A stretch of DNA of 56,437 nt, taken from Chitinophaga pinensis. GTDB lineage: Bacteria > Bacteroidota > Bacteroidia > Chitinophagales > Chitinophagaceae. The notes below the pieces were generated by a model. That model made no database searches, had not been told where the DNA came from, and worked only from the letters and a program-made list of their open reading frames with translations. A program made the translations under genes and the position numbers. Location of the stretch: contig CAMDFC010000008.1 of NCBI GenBank assembly GCA_945897185.1, positions 1 to 56,437 of the forward strand, in the 5' to 3' direction. This document shows, in pieces, positions 8,226 through 17,225 of the stretch (positions are counted from its first letter, which is position 1; the number at the start of each line of letters is the position of its first letter).

Positions 8226-9254
8226 TTACTGCCAAATGCTTATCCCTTCACTACAGTTAGAGCAAATATCAATGTTTTTTCTGCTCTTCATCAATTCTTT
8301 CCTGAATTGATGGTAGTTTTTACCATCCCATATTTGATGCATTTCTGCTTTTCCCAAATCACCCATTTGGTGCTGTGCGTCTTTGTCGAAACAACAAGGC
8401 AACACCTTTCCATCCCAGGTAATTACGTTGCTGTGCCACATCTTCCAACAATGGTTCTCCATTTTATTTTTGGACTGAACACTTCCATTTGCTCCTGTTG
8501 TATACCTACTATACCTTTCATTTTGAGGAATGAGCTGATTGGGGTCGTTTTTAAAATCATAAACCTGAGCAGTTTTGAACCATACCTCATCCACCCCAAT
8601 CTCTTTGGCCATTCTTTTTATTGATTCAATTTCCCTCTCATTATGACGAACCACCAAGAATTGAAAAACAACAAAAGGTGTTTTACTCTTTATAGCGGCT
8701 CTGTAGCTGAGTACCCGCTTTGTTCCGGCAATCACTTTATCCAATTCACCACCCACTCGGTACTTTTGATAAGAATCCTGGTTGGCTCCATCGAGGGAGA
8801 TGATTAAACGATCCAAACCACTTTCCACGGTCTTTTTGGCATTTTCTTCATTCAAAAAATGGGCATTGGTGGAAGTGGCCGTGTATATCCCTAAATGAGC
8901 GGCATACCCAACCATGTCTAGAAACCCTTTGTGCAAATAAGGTTCGCCTTGAAAATAAAAGCTCAGGTAAATCAGCTGATCCTTTAAGGCATCAATATAC
9001 TGCTTGAAAACCGCCACTTCAATCCTACCTGTTGGGCGTGTAAATGATTTTAAGCCACTCGGACATTCCGGACAAGACAAATTACAGGCAGTGGTGGGTT
9101 CAACGGAAATAGCAAGAGGCATGCCCAACATCAATGGCTTTCCAATGAGCCTACTCAATCCATAAGAAATAAATACCTTGATGGCATTCACGCATTTGGC
9201 CAAGCTGAGCTTGGCTATGAAATTGGTTGCATCATTGATTTTTTGACGGTGCAT
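8226..9254 (-). CDS. Radical SAM protein with SPASM domain
   Basis: The protein (342 residues from the ATG at 9254; a TTG start at 9272 would add six) has the radical SAM cluster motif CNLSCPEC, in which three Cys bind the [4Fe-4S] cluster that cleaves S-adenosylmethionine. The C-terminal part has the Cys pattern of a SPASM domain (NHCWKMW, LPCCFD, DICSNC) for auxiliary Fe-S clusters. Such enzymes modify peptides or other macromolecules. No precursor-peptide gene is obvious nearby. It heads a run with the AI-2E permease and MarR genes. I prefer the ATG because the TTG lies inside a dyad that looks regulatory. Confidence 0.85.
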   Translation of the reverse strand: MHRQKINDATNFIAKLSLAKCVNAIKVFISYGLSRLIGKPLMLGMPLAISVEPTTACNLSCPECPSGLKSFTRPTGRIEVAVFKQYIDALKDQLIYLSFYFQGEPYLHKGFLDMVGYAAHLGIYTATSTNAHFLNEENAKKTVESGLDRLIISLDGANQDSYQKYRVGGELDKVIAGTKRVLSYRAAIKSKTPFVVFQFLVVRHNEREIESIKRMAKEIGVDEVWFKTAQVYDFKNDPNQLIPQNERYSRYTTGANGSVQSKNKMENHCWKMWHSNVITWDGKVLPCCFDKDAQHQMGDLGKAEMHQIWDGKNYHQFRKELMKSRKNIDICSNCSEGISIWQ

Positions 9255-9266
9255 GTTGGTAAAATT

Positions 9267-9286
9267 AACCAAACTGTGTTTTGGTT
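9267..9286. promoter_or_regulatory. Dyad upstream of the radical SAM gene
   Basis: AACCAAA (9267-9273) and TTTGGTT (9280-9286) form a perfect 7-bp inverted repeat with a 6-bp spacer, 12 bp upstream of the preferred start at 9254. The MarR gene of the same run makes a local repressor site plausible, but no binding evidence exists. Confidence 0.3.
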
Positions 9287-9345
9287 GTCTATAAACTTAA
9301 TTTTCTAAGCCAAGAACCAAATTTGCTTCTTCTTGTTTAAGATGC

Positions 9346-9564
9346 ATGGACCCAGTAGTAAGGGAATTTATGCAACGCATCATGTGGTCGCTTTCAGCTG
9401 CTTTATTTTGGCTGATGATCAATGCTGTAGCCGGACTGAAATTCGAATTGGCCATTTTTGATGGAAATCACAAAATTGGCACAGCCCTTTTTTATATATG
9501 GTTAACCATTAGCTCCTTCTTTTTATACAGACTTTTCAAGAAGCTCTGGAAAAACCACCTATAA
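9346..9564 (+). CDS. Small two-segment membrane protein of unknown function
   Basis: A 72-residue protein with two hydrophobic segments (about residues 11-30 and 45-62) separated by a short loop containing a Gly-Asn-His-Lys turn, and a basic C-terminus (FKKLWKNH). No family recognised. It stands alone on the plus strand between two minus-strand runs, with ATG at 9346. The upstream CAAATTTG (9318-9325) is one base from the Bacteroidota -7 box. The codon pattern and membrane topology look real, but function is unknown. Confidence 0.6.
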   Translation: MDPVVREFMQRIMWSLSAALFWLMINAVAGLKFELAIFDGNHKIGTALFYIWLTISSFFLYRLFKKLWKNHL

Positions 9565-9574
9565 ACGATATTGG

Positions 9575-10516
9575 CTACTGTTTGGTATCAAGAATAATTG
9601 GCGTTCCTTTAGAAGGCATTATAATAATTTTGGCATTCGCTGATTTTGCCAATTCTTTCATTGCTTGTATTTGCTCATATTGTAATTGCTTATCACTTAA
9701 ACTTTCATTGATGATGCGCTGATAATCAGCAATACCTTGCGCTTCCACCCTTTTCCGTTCAGCCTCTTGCTTTTCTTTTTGAAGTACGAACTGCATTTTT
9801 TGCGCCTCTTGTTCTGCATTGATTTTTTGCTCAATGGTGGTTTTAACAGAAGCCGGTAGTGTGATGTTTCTTACGAGTAAATTCTCAAGAATCAAACCGC
9901 GTTGTTTGAAATCCACCTCAATGGTTTTAAAAATTCGAGATTGAAATTCATCACGTTTGGTAGAATACAAAGAAATTGCATCATAATAAACAGAGTTATC
10001 CCTTATCCTGGTTCTTGTAATTGGACGAACTATTTTCTCCTCAAAATTAATTCCAATATCAGTAATCAATTTAGGAGCTTCAGTGGGATTAACACGGTAG
10101 AGTACAGAAAGATCAATGGTCACTTCCAATCCATCTGCAGTAAGTACTTTAATGGCATCATCACCAGATTTGGTTCCTTCATCGTGCACGCCACTCATGG
10201 TATAATTAAGTGTGCGTATATCAATAACAGTGACATCCATCATTGGATTGATAAAATTCAATCCACTGTTAAGTGTTTCCGTTTGTACTTTACCAAATAA
10301 GGTTTTAACACCTACATAGCCTGCATCCACCTGTCTAACGCTTGATGTAAACAAACCAAGAACAGTAAATACAATACCTGCGATACGCAACGGCTTAACA
10401 AGACGTGCTATTTTAAAATCTGCCTTCACCAAAGAAGAACCAATAAGAAATAGCAAAACACCCAAAATAATAAGAAACATATAGAAAGTTTTAAAGTAGA
10501 CTTGTGAAATGACCAA
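9575..10516 (-). CDS. SPFH/Band 7 (prohibitin-like) membrane protein
   Basis: A 313-residue protein with two N-terminal hydrophobic segments (about residues 8-28 and 43-60), then an SPFH domain that includes DAGYVGVKTLFGKVQ and a segment with the typical NLRTL-like strand (DIRTLNYTMSG). A Glu/Gln/Lys-rich helix at about 225-290 is a predicted coiled coil. SPFH proteins form large membrane rings or microdomain scaffolds, often with proteases, and prohibitin types closely match the ETLNSGLNFINP segment. It follows the NTF2-like gene after 12 bp. No NfeD or FtsH partner is adjacent. Confidence 0.88.
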   Translation of the reverse strand: MVISQVYFKTFYMFLIILGVLLFLIGSSLVKADFKIARLVKPLRIAGIVFTVLGLFTSSVRQVDAGYVGVKTLFGKVQTETLNSGLNFINPMMDVTVIDIRTLNYTMSGVHDEGTKSGDDAIKVLTADGLEVTIDLSVLYRVNPTEAPKLITDIGINFEEKIVRPITRTRIRDNSVYYDAISLYSTKRDEFQSRIFKTIEVDFKQRGLILENLLVRNITLPASVKTTIEQKINAEQEAQKMQFVLQKEKQEAERKRVEAQGIADYQRIINESLSDKQLQYEQIQAMKELAKSANAKIIIMPSKGTPIILDTKQ

Positions 10517-10528
10517 ATGGTTGCTTTA

Positions 10529-10945
10529 CTAGCTACTGTGATCAGCAATGATCACCCATTCACCCTTTATTTTCTCAAAGGTAAGGGTATAATAGCCGCC
10601 TACATCACCAGCGGTTCTTTTAAGAAACCATTTCCCTACAACCAGGTAGTGTTTCTTTCCCAGTTTCTTGAGGTGTAAAATATCAAATCTCAATTCGCCC
10701 ATGCGGTCTGCTCCGGCGTAATTTCTTTTGTAACTGCTAAGTGTAGCATTAAAACCATAAGTAACGCCAGACTTTCCAATATACATCAAAGAGTCACTTT
10801 CTATATACCCTTTCATGAACCCATCAAAATCTCCCTTGTTCCAGGCTTTTGTCTGTTTATCTAATAGTGATAAAATTTTACGTTCTTCTTTTGGTTGAGA
10901 AAAAACAAAACAAGGAAGTAGAAGAAAAAGAATGATTGTTTTCAT
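10529..10945 (-). CDS. Exported NTF2-like (DUF4440/SnoaL-type) protein
   Basis: A 138-residue protein with a Sec signal peptide (residues 1-16, ending CFVFSQ) and an NTF2-like cone fold: LLDKQTKAWNKGDFDGFM near the start, DSLMYIGKSGVTYG in the middle and the last strands YYTLTFEKIKGEWVIIADHSS. Members are enzymes or small-ligand-binding proteins; no catalytic set is diagnostic here. It lies between the subunit 3-type gene (3-bp gap) and the SPFH gene (12-bp gap), so the three probably share a transcript. Confidence 0.8.
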   Translation of the reverse strand: MKTIILFLLLPCFVFSQPKEERKILSLLDKQTKAWNKGDFDGFMKGYIESDSLMYIGKSGVTYGFNATLSSYKRNYAGADRMGELRFDILHLKKLGKKHYLVVGKWFLKRTAGDVGGYYTLTFEKIKGEWVIIADHSS

Positions 10946-10948
10946 GTG

Positions 10949-11515
10949 TTATGCCCAGGCCCTGTCGCCTTTTTTATATGGAACACAACCTTCGTATTTA
11001 CCCGGGATAGCCACATAGCGCAAAGCTTGTGTAGCGCCTATTTCAGACGTGAAATAGCCCAATAAAGTAAGCTGCCTCAACATGCCAAAATAATGGTTGG
11101 GATCTCCTTCTTTTTTACCCTCATTGTATACCTTCAATTCTTTGTTGATTTCATTGAGTAATGCCGTCCTCTCCTCAGCTGTAATCTCCATGAAGGTTTT
11201 GCTGTATTTGGATTTACATTGGGTGTCTAACTTAACCAGCCCCTCGCTAAATATTTGTTGGTCTTTTTGGTCGTAGCAATCCGCAACCATTACCTGCATG
11301 AATTCGCCCACCTTAGCTGCTTTGGCACCAGGCGTAGAAGTTGTAGGGATGATGGTTTCCGCAACTTCATCTAGAAATGCTATTTGATCTTTAGAAAGAC
11401 TGAAAGCAGCAGCTCCTTTATCAGCAGATTTACATCCTTGTAAGAAAGCAGCACCTCCAATTACAGTCCCACCAAAAATCAAGGCTACCCTTTCCAATGC
11501 GTTGCGTCTGTTCAT
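10949..11515 (-). CDS. Gluconate 2-dehydrogenase subunit 3-family protein, no catalytic partner nearby
   Basis: This 188-residue protein starts with a Tat-like signal (NRRNALERVALIFGG) that ends in a lipobox-like LQGC (Cys28), so it is probably exported folded and lipid-anchored. The mature part carries the family pattern FLDEVAETIIPTTSTPGAKAAKVGEFM and ends GCVPYKKGDRAWA. In characterised enzymes this small subunit carries the FAD-containing GMC subunit across the membrane. The usual GMC partner is missing within at least 10 kb; the only GMC gene in the window (22853-24544) has its own paralogous subunit 3. It may serve a remote GMC enzyme. Confidence 0.85.
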   Translation of the reverse strand: MNRRNALERVALIFGGTVIGGAAFLQGCKSADKGAAAFSLSKDQIAFLDEVAETIIPTTSTPGAKAAKVGEFMQVMVADCYDQKDQQIFSEGLVKLDTQCKSKYSKTFMEITAEERTALLNEINKELKVYNEGKKEGDPNHYFGMLRQLTLLGYFTSEIGATQALRYVAIPGKYEGCVPYKKGDRAWA

Positions 11516-11584
11516 ATGGATGTTTTATGAATTTAAAAATACAAAAGAATCACCAAAAAATACAAATGGTGTAACTTGCAAGAG

Positions 11585-13108
11585 ATGTCAATTTTTGATA
11601 TAAGTCTACCAAAATCGATTGCCAAGGCCCTGAGGCTTACCACCAACACCCCGGCAAGTCAACAACGCAACATCCTAAAAAAGTTGTTGAAGAAGGCGTT
11701 GCATACCCAATTTGGCGCTCACTATGGCTTTGGTAGTATTTTAAACAGCAATCACCTGGAAACTGAATTTAAAAATCAGGTGCCTTGTTTCGACTACAAT
11801 ACAATTTATACTTCTTGGTGGAACCAATCCCTGGAAGGAAAGCCGGATGTATGCTGGCCTGGAAAAGTAAAGTACTTCGCCTTGAGCTCAGGCACTTCGG
11901 AGGCTGCGAGCAAATACATACCCATTACCAATGAATTGATGCGTGGCAACAAGATCATCATGATCAAGCAATTGCTTTCCTTGCGTTCCTACGAGAACAT
12001 TCCCTGGAAATCAGTCGGCAAAGGTTACCTGATGTTGGGCGGTAGCACAGAATTACAACAGGGCCCCGGCTATTTTGCTGGAGACCTTAGCGGCATCACG
12101 GCTAAAAGAGCCCCGATTTGGTTTGCTCCTTTTTATAAACCGGGAAAAAAAATTGCTAAGACAAAAGATTGGAACGAAAAATTAGAGGCCATCGTAGAGC
12201 AGGCTCCTAACTGGGACATTGGCTTTTTGGTAGGAGTACCCGCTTGGATTCAAATGTGTATGGAGATGGTTATTCAACGGTATAACCTCAAAAACATTCA
12301 TGAAATATGGCCCAACCTCGCCTTTTTTTGTCATGGTGGTGTTGCCTTTGAGCCCTACAAAAAGAGCTTTGAAAAACTATTAGGCAAGCCGCTCACCTAC
12401 ATTGAAACTTACCTTGCTTCGGAAGGATTCATCGCCTATCAAGACAGACAACACCCCGATGGCATGCGTCTTGTTTTGAATGAACATATCTATTTTGAAT
12501 TTGTGCCTTTTGATGAACAAAATTTTGATAGTGCCGGAAATTTAGTGCCCAATCTCATTTCACTTCGCATTGATGAAATTCAAGAGGGAAAAGATTATGC
12601 TATCTTGATGAGTACCTCCGCAGGTGCCTGGCGCTACCTCATAGGAGACACCATTAAGTTTGTAAATAAAGAAAGATCTGAGATTATCATAACCGGAAGA
12701 ACCAAGCATTTCTTGAGTCTAGCTGGCGAACACCTAAGTGTAGACAACATGAACAAGGCCATACAAACAGCTTCGGAAAAACTAAATATATCAATTGCTG
12801 AATTTACAGTAGCCGGTTTGCCTGTAGATGGCTTTTTTGGCCACCAATGGTATATTGGAACGGACGACAAGATCGATACCGTTGTTTTAAAAGAAAAAAT
12901 TGACGAAACACTGAAGGAAATCAATGATGATTATGCGGTTGAGCGGAAAAGCGCTTTAAAAGATGTTTTTGTACAAGTACTGCCTGAAAAAATATTCATG
13001 GATTTCATGGAGATAAAAGGTAAGGTAGGCGGACAACATAAATTCCCGCGGGTATTGAGTGGTACGCTTCTAGAAGATTGGAAGACCTTTATCAAAAACA
13101 AGGCTTAA
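11585..13108 (+). CDS. Bacterial GH3-family acyl-acid amido synthetase-like protein
   Basis: A 507-residue protein of the plant-like GH3 family, part of the adenylate-forming superfamily. Motif 1 is visible as FALSSGTSEAASKYIP (about residue 97 onward), and the C-terminal nucleotide-binding motif appears as YLIGDTIKF followed by EIIITGRTKHFLSLAGEHLS. Plant members conjugate amino acids to jasmonate or auxin; the bacterial substrate is unknown. I use the ATG at 11585 (MSIFDISLP); a TTG three codons upstream is possible. It leads a four-gene plus-strand run with gaps of 8, 3 and 0 bp. Confidence 0.88.
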   Translation: MSIFDISLPKSIAKALRLTTNTPASQQRNILKKLLKKALHTQFGAHYGFGSILNSNHLETEFKNQVPCFDYNTIYTSWWNQSLEGKPDVCWPGKVKYFALSSGTSEAASKYIPITNELMRGNKIIMIKQLLSLRSYENIPWKSVGKGYLMLGGSTELQQGPGYFAGDLSGITAKRAPIWFAPFYKPGKKIAKTKDWNEKLEAIVEQAPNWDIGFLVGVPAWIQMCMEMVIQRYNLKNIHEIWPNLAFFCHGGVAFEPYKKSFEKLLGKPLTYIETYLASEGFIAYQDRQHPDGMRLVLNEHIYFEFVPFDEQNFDSAGNLVPNLISLRIDEIQEGKDYAILMSTSAGAWRYLIGDTIKFVNKERSEIIITGRTKHFLSLAGEHLSVDNMNKAIQTASEKLNISIAEFTVAGLPVDGFFGHQWYIGTDDKIDTVVLKEKIDETLKEINDDYAVERKSALKDVFVQVLPEKIFMDFMEIKGKVGGQHKFPRVLSGTLLEDWKTFIKNKA

Positions 13109-13116
13109 TCTAATTT

Positions 13117-13749
13117 ATGCTGGAATCCATTATCAAAGGTTTTGGTTTAGGTATGATTCTTGCTATTTCAGTAGGACCAGTCATTTTTACCATTTTAAAG
13201 CAAAGCCTAAACAATGGACAAAAAGGGGGCTTTAGTTTTGTAGCTGGCGTTTGGTTCAGTGACATTCTCTTGGTATTTATTAGCAATATGTTTTCAACCT
13301 TGGTGATGAGCGCACTGGCCTTCAAATCCACCATTGGTTTTCTTGGCGCAGCCTTTGTTATTTCATTAGGTATTTATTCCCTCTTTTTCAAGAAGGTCTA
13401 TTTTGGAGAAGATAAAAATGTTGTGCTTATTGAGTTTGGCAAGAAAGCAATTACCAAAGCTTTTATGTCTGGATTTCTCATCAACACCCTTAATCCAAGC
13501 GTTTTGCTTTTCTGGCTCATCAACGCTACCGCATTTGCCGCAAGTAATACCGTAACTGAAAGAATTGTAATTTTCAGCGTATGTTTGGGTGTAAATATTT
13601 TAGCAGATATTTTTAAAGTAGTGCTTGCTGCAAAAGTGCGTCACAACCTAACACCACATAACATCAATATCATCAATAAAATTTCGGGTACAATTTTAAT
13701 ACTGTTTGGACTTGCCATTATTTACGGTATTCAATTCTTAAAAAACTAA
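13117..13749 (+). CDS. LysE-family amino-acid exporter
   Basis: A 210-residue membrane protein with about six segments. The N-terminal signature GLGMILAISVGPVIFTILKQSL matches the LysE/RhtB GxxxxxxGP family motif, and NTLNPSVLLFWL (around residues 124-135) is the second conserved Asn-Pro motif. The family exports amino acids or related small molecules using the proton gradient; the substrate cannot be told. It lies 8 bp downstream of the GH3-type gene, and a shared role in amino-acid conjugate handling is possible but speculative. Confidence 0.88.
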   Translation: MLESIIKGFGLGMILAISVGPVIFTILKQSLNNGQKGGFSFVAGVWFSDILLVFISNMFSTLVMSALAFKSTIGFLGAAFVISLGIYSLFFKKVYFGEDKNVVLIEFGKKAITKAFMSGFLINTLNPSVLLFWLINATAFAASNTVTERIVIFSVCLGVNILADIFKVVLAAKVRHNLTPHNINIINKISGTILILFGLAIIYGIQFLKN

Positions 13750-13752
13750 GCC

Positions 13753-14310
13753 ATGAAAAACTTTATTCAGCACTGCTTAATGCTATTGGTATTGGGCGTT
13801 TTTTCAAAGCAGACTTTTGCGCAGGGCTCAGACATGGTAGTACTTAGAAAAGGGCCAGAAAAAACATTAAAGACTTATATCGCTGGCTCTCAAATACATT
13901 TTATCAGTATTGCAGGAAATGAAGTGGAAGGATCAATCAAAAAAATTGAGCGTGACAGTATTTTCGTACATACCTACGACTCAAGAGCTGCATATACCAT
14001 GTGGGGCACCAGTTTTTGGGATACTGTTTCTGTAGGTTTATCTCACTACCATATTTCTGAAATTAGAGATATCGTTAAACCTAAATCTGGTTTTGGGTTT
14101 GTTAAAAACGGCTATTTGTTTATGGTAGCCGGTATATCTTATGCCATACTGCATGTTGTGAATGCACCTATTTTAGACCAGCCTATCTTACCCGGTCAAT
14201 TGGCTATAGCTGGAGGTATTACTGCAACGGGTATTGTTTTAAATAGAATCCACAAGAGCACGGTAAGGTTGGGTAAAAAATACCATTTGCAATATATTTC
14301 CTTAAATTAA
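13753..14310 (+). CDS. Exported protein of unknown function
   Basis: A 185-residue protein with a signal peptide (residues 1-23, ending QTFAQ). The mature region begins with a beta-rich segment (IAGSQIHFISIAGNEVEGSI...) and has two weakly hydrophobic stretches near residues 120-140 and 147-165. I recognise no family. It begins 3 bp after the LysE gene and its TAA is immediately followed by the TTG start of mtgA, so it belongs to the GH3-LysE-mtgA transcript. A role at the envelope is likely; anything more specific is not supported. Confidence 0.75.
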   Translation: MKNFIQHCLMLLVLGVFSKQTFAQGSDMVVLRKGPEKTLKTYIAGSQIHFISIAGNEVEGSIKKIERDSIFVHTYDSRAAYTMWGTSFWDTVSVGLSHYHISEIRDIVKPKSGFGFVKNGYLFMVAGISYAILHVVNAPILDQPILPGQLAIAGGITATGIVLNRIHKSTVRLGKKYHLQYISLN

Positions 14311-15006
14311 TTGCGCTTGTTACGGTTTATAAAAAAAGTATTCATCGGTTTTTTTCTTTTTCACCTTTTTTATTTGGTGATTTTAAAATTCGTAGATCCT
14401 CCAATCACCATCACACAGTTGAGTAGTATTTTTAATGGAAATGGATTTAACAGAAATCAGGTATCGCTAAAAGACATTTCTGTTCATGGCAGACTGGCTG
14501 TGATTGCATCGGAAGACCAGCTGTTTCCAGACCACAACGGATTTGATATAAAAAGTATTAAAAAAGCCCTTGCCTATAATAAGAAAAAACCTGGAAGGGT
14601 TAGAGGAGCATCCACTATTAGTCAGCAAGTTGCCAAAAACGTTTTCCTTTGGCAAGGCCGAAGCTGGATAAGAAAAGGATTAGAAGTCTATTTCACATTC
14701 ATGATTGAAATAATCTGGGGTAAAAAAAGAATCCTTGAAGTCTACCTTAATGAAGCAGAAATGGGCAAAGGTATATTCGGCATTGAAGCTGCATCTAAAA
14801 AATACTTCAACCACCGAGCGTCAAAATTGACAAAGTCGGAAGCCGCTATGATTGCGGCCTCACTTCCAAATCCGATTCGTTTTACTGTGAAACCACAATC
14901 GCGATATGTTGTTAGAAAATACCCTTGGGTAATGCGACAAATGAATAATCTCGGAGCTGATCCAGATGTTCAAGAAATCATTAACGTGGGTCGTTCAACA
15001 AAGTAA
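14311..15006 (+). CDS. mtgA: Monofunctional peptidoglycan glycosyltransferase
   Basis: A 231-residue GT51 enzyme that polymerises lipid II into glycan strands. It has an N-terminal membrane anchor (about residues 8-27) and the family motifs in order: SEDQLFPDHNGFD with catalytic Glu68, RGASTISQQVAKN, the second Glu region (GKKRILEVYLNEAEMG) and GIEAASKKYFN. There is no transpeptidase domain, so it is monofunctional. The start is TTG directly after the TAA of the preceding gene, which implies coupled translation. The final 26 bases overlap the end of the convergent GT39 gene. Confidence 0.95.
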   Translation: MRLLRFIKKVFIGFFLFHLFYLVILKFVDPPITITQLSSIFNGNGFNRNQVSLKDISVHGRLAVIASEDQLFPDHNGFDIKSIKKALAYNKKKPGRVRGASTISQQVAKNVFLWQGRSWIRKGLEVYFTFMIEIIWGKKRILEVYLNEAEMGKGIFGIEAASKKYFNHRASKLTKSEAAMIAASLPNPIRFTVKPQSRYVVRKYPWVMRQMNNLGADPDVQEIINVGRSTK

Positions 15007-16639
15007 AAACACTGCTGTTGATGGTTGCCTCTGTATAACTGCCTTGTAAACCCCAACGTGCTTGGTATTGTTTTTCATTGAGTTGTGGGAGTTTAACTTG
15101 AATAGGTTCATCGGTTTTAGTTGACAACCGTTTACCAGTTGGTATTACAATGGGCTTCTCTTTGTTGTTTCGGTAAACAACCAATACAATTTCTGGTTGA
15201 TGTGCAATTGCGTTATCCAATACTTTTTGTGAAGGTGCAGTTGCATGAAGTACTGCTTCGATATTATTTTCTTTTATTGTAATTTTTGAAGTTGGTTGAT
15301 GTAAAATTATTTGTGAAAAAGATTGAAAATGTTCATCAAAGCCGATGGACAGCATTCTGTTTCCTGTGTTCAACGTATCTGGAAGTGCCGCTGTTCCTAG
15401 TGATCCAACGAGCAGCAGTTTTCTATTTTGTAATGATTCTTCAATAGGCCAGAAATTATAATTACTTCTTCTATATAAAAATGTATTAAGTGAAAATGAA
15501 GTATCGCCCGTGTAAAACCAATATTTAGATGCGCGTTGGTATGAATTGGTAAATACTACGGGCAGTCCGCCTGCCTTTTCTTTAATGCCCATTGCCCAGG
15601 CTTTGTTATTATGGAATTCATCCTTTGGTAGGTTTTCGATGAAAGGTTCATCAATGATCATAAACAACCTAACCACCAGTACCAATAGCAAAGAAACTGG
15701 TAATAGTCTGTATACCCATTTGGTGAGCACCTTACTCATTTCAATGTAATGATAGGAAAGCACCAATAAAGGAACCAGCAGAGGGATTGTCCAGTTGGCC
15801 TCTGTCCTGCTCCTAAATGAAGAAATCAAAAACAGCAGATACACAAAGACCAGCGACCATTTCATTGCCCTTTGGGTTTGATCGCTTGGCTTCTGTTTTA
15901 ATGCACCCCAAATTACCAATCCACCAACTAAGGGACCAGCAATGAGCAATTGTCCAAATACATAATCCGTGGTAAAAGAAATTGAATAGGGAGGAGACAG
16001 GCGCTCAAATAAATGATAGTTTAAAGAAGGCAAACCGTGTTGCAATTGCCAAAGTACGTGTGGCATAAATAGGGCGATAGCAGCTACAATAACCAGCCAA
16101 GTAAGCGGCTGTTTTAAGAGTTTCCAATTTGAACTTAGTGTTGCCAATACAAGTAATAACCCATGGTATTTGCTGTAGAGCAACAAGGCAACAACAATGG
16201 CCAAATAGACTGCAGTGATCCATGAGCTTTTCGTGGTATAGTTTCGGTAAGCCAAGAAAAACAAGGCTGTAAAAAACAAGAGCGGGATATCGGGCACTGC
16301 AATAATTCCTCCAATTTGAAGGACCACCATATTGAGGACAAGCGCATAAAAAAGTTTCTGGTCTTTCGGTTGGGTTAGCTTTTCAATCAAAAAAATTGAG
16401 GCTGTCCCCATCAACACCACAAGTAATCGAACCCCTAATTCACCAGCAAAAACAAGCGTACCCAGTTTGATCATTAGTGCAATCATGGGCGGATGATCAA
16501 AATATCCCCAGTCCATAAACTTGGCATACACCCAATAATAAGCTTCATCATCAAAAAGTTCTGTCCCAGCCGCTTGTAATAAGGAAATCAAAAACCAAAT
16601 TGAGTAAAATAATTGTCGCGTTGATGCTGTCCTTTTCAT
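14981..16639 (-). CDS. GT39-type (ArnT/PMT-like) glycosyltransferase
   Basis: A 552-residue membrane protein with about ten transmembrane segments in the first 350 residues and a soluble C-terminal domain. Near the N-terminus is DDEAYYWVYAKF (Asp30, Asp31, Glu32), the acidic first-loop motif of polyprenyl-phosphate-dependent transferases, followed by FDHPPMIAL, which is typical of the ArnT-like branch. Such enzymes move a sugar from a lipid carrier to lipid A, protein or another glycan on the periplasmic face. The acceptor is unknown. It follows the kinase gene of the NR pair after 7 bp and overlaps mtgA by 26 bp tail to tail. Confidence 0.88.
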   Translation of the reverse strand: MKRTASTRQLFYSIWFLISLLQAAGTELFDDEAYYWVYAKFMDWGYFDHPPMIALMIKLGTLVFAGELGVRLLVVLMGTASIFLIEKLTQPKDQKLFYALVLNMVVLQIGGIIAVPDIPLLFFTALFFLAYRNYTTKSSWITAVYLAIVVALLLYSKYHGLLLVLATLSSNWKLLKQPLTWLVIVAAIALFMPHVLWQLQHGLPSLNYHLFERLSPPYSISFTTDYVFGQLLIAGPLVGGLVIWGALKQKPSDQTQRAMKWSLVFVYLLFLISSFRSRTEANWTIPLLVPLLVLSYHYIEMSKVLTKWVYRLLPVSLLLVLVVRLFMIIDEPFIENLPKDEFHNNKAWAMGIKEKAGGLPVVFTNSYQRASKYWFYTGDTSFSLNTFLYRRSNYNFWPIEESLQNRKLLLVGSLGTAALPDTLNTGNRMLSIGFDEHFQSFSQIILHQPTSKITIKENNIEAVLHATAPSQKVLDNAIAHQPEIVLVVYRNNKEKPIVIPTGKRLSTKTDEPIQVKLPQLNEKQYQARWGLQGSYTEATINSSVFTLLNDPR

Positions 16640-16646
16640 GTATACA

Positions 16647-17225
16647 TCAAGGTTTAAGCAATGTATTTATCCATTTCACAGTGCCGTCAATTCTATCTGG
16701 ATACAGCCCATTTACCTCAAACCATGGAGTGCCCTGGTTAACCAAGAGGTCTTTATAATGGTGATACAATGTTTCGCGTGTAACCAAATCAGGATATTCA
16801 CGCAGTTCGTCCTTCACCCAAGGTAGATCTGGTTTACACAGTAAATAACCATCGTATGTTCTCTGTACAATTTCTTCCAAAATCATGGGATGGCATTTCC
16901 CAAATACAAATTCACACCAAACTTTCATCACATACATATCGGTATCAAGAAACAAAATAGGTCGACCTTCTTTTTTTTCTTGTTCATGCAATGCGATACA
17001 AGCATTTGTTGCTTCTTCTTCCAATTGCAACTGCCCCTTTGCGATGGTAAACAAATCACCATAGGAATATTTCTTTCCATGCGCAAGCATGTATTCACGT
17101 GCATACTCTTTGCACCAATTGGTTGAAAAAATTTTTGCAAGATCACTGCAAAGTGTACTCTTTCCTGTGGATTCAGGACCAATGGCCACAATTTTGATTA
17201 CATCCTTTTTACACCAATTGCGCAT
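16647..17225 (-). CDS. NadR-type ribosylnicotinamide kinase / AAA_28 ATPase
   Basis: A 192-residue P-loop kinase. The Walker A GPESTGKST lies at residues 15-23 and is preceded by a short N-terminus; the AREYMLAHGKKYSYGDL segment and the FLDTDMYVMKVWCEFVFG strand (Walker B region) match the kinase domain of NadR. That domain phosphorylates nicotinamide riboside to NMN. The adenylyltransferase and repressor domains of full NadR are absent. It overlaps the 3' end of pnuC by 17 bp, the expected arrangement for uptake with metabolic trapping. An alternative is a vitamin kinase of related specificity. Confidence 0.85.
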   Translation of the reverse strand: MRNWCKKDVIKIVAIGPESTGKSTLCSDLAKIFSTNWCKEYAREYMLAHGKKYSYGDLFTIAKGQLQLEEEATNACIALHEQEKKEGRPILFLDTDMYVMKVWCEFVFGKCHPMILEEIVQRTYDGYLLCKPDLPWVKDELREYPDLVTRETLYHHYKDLLVNQGTPWFEVNGLYPDRIDGTVKWINTLLKP

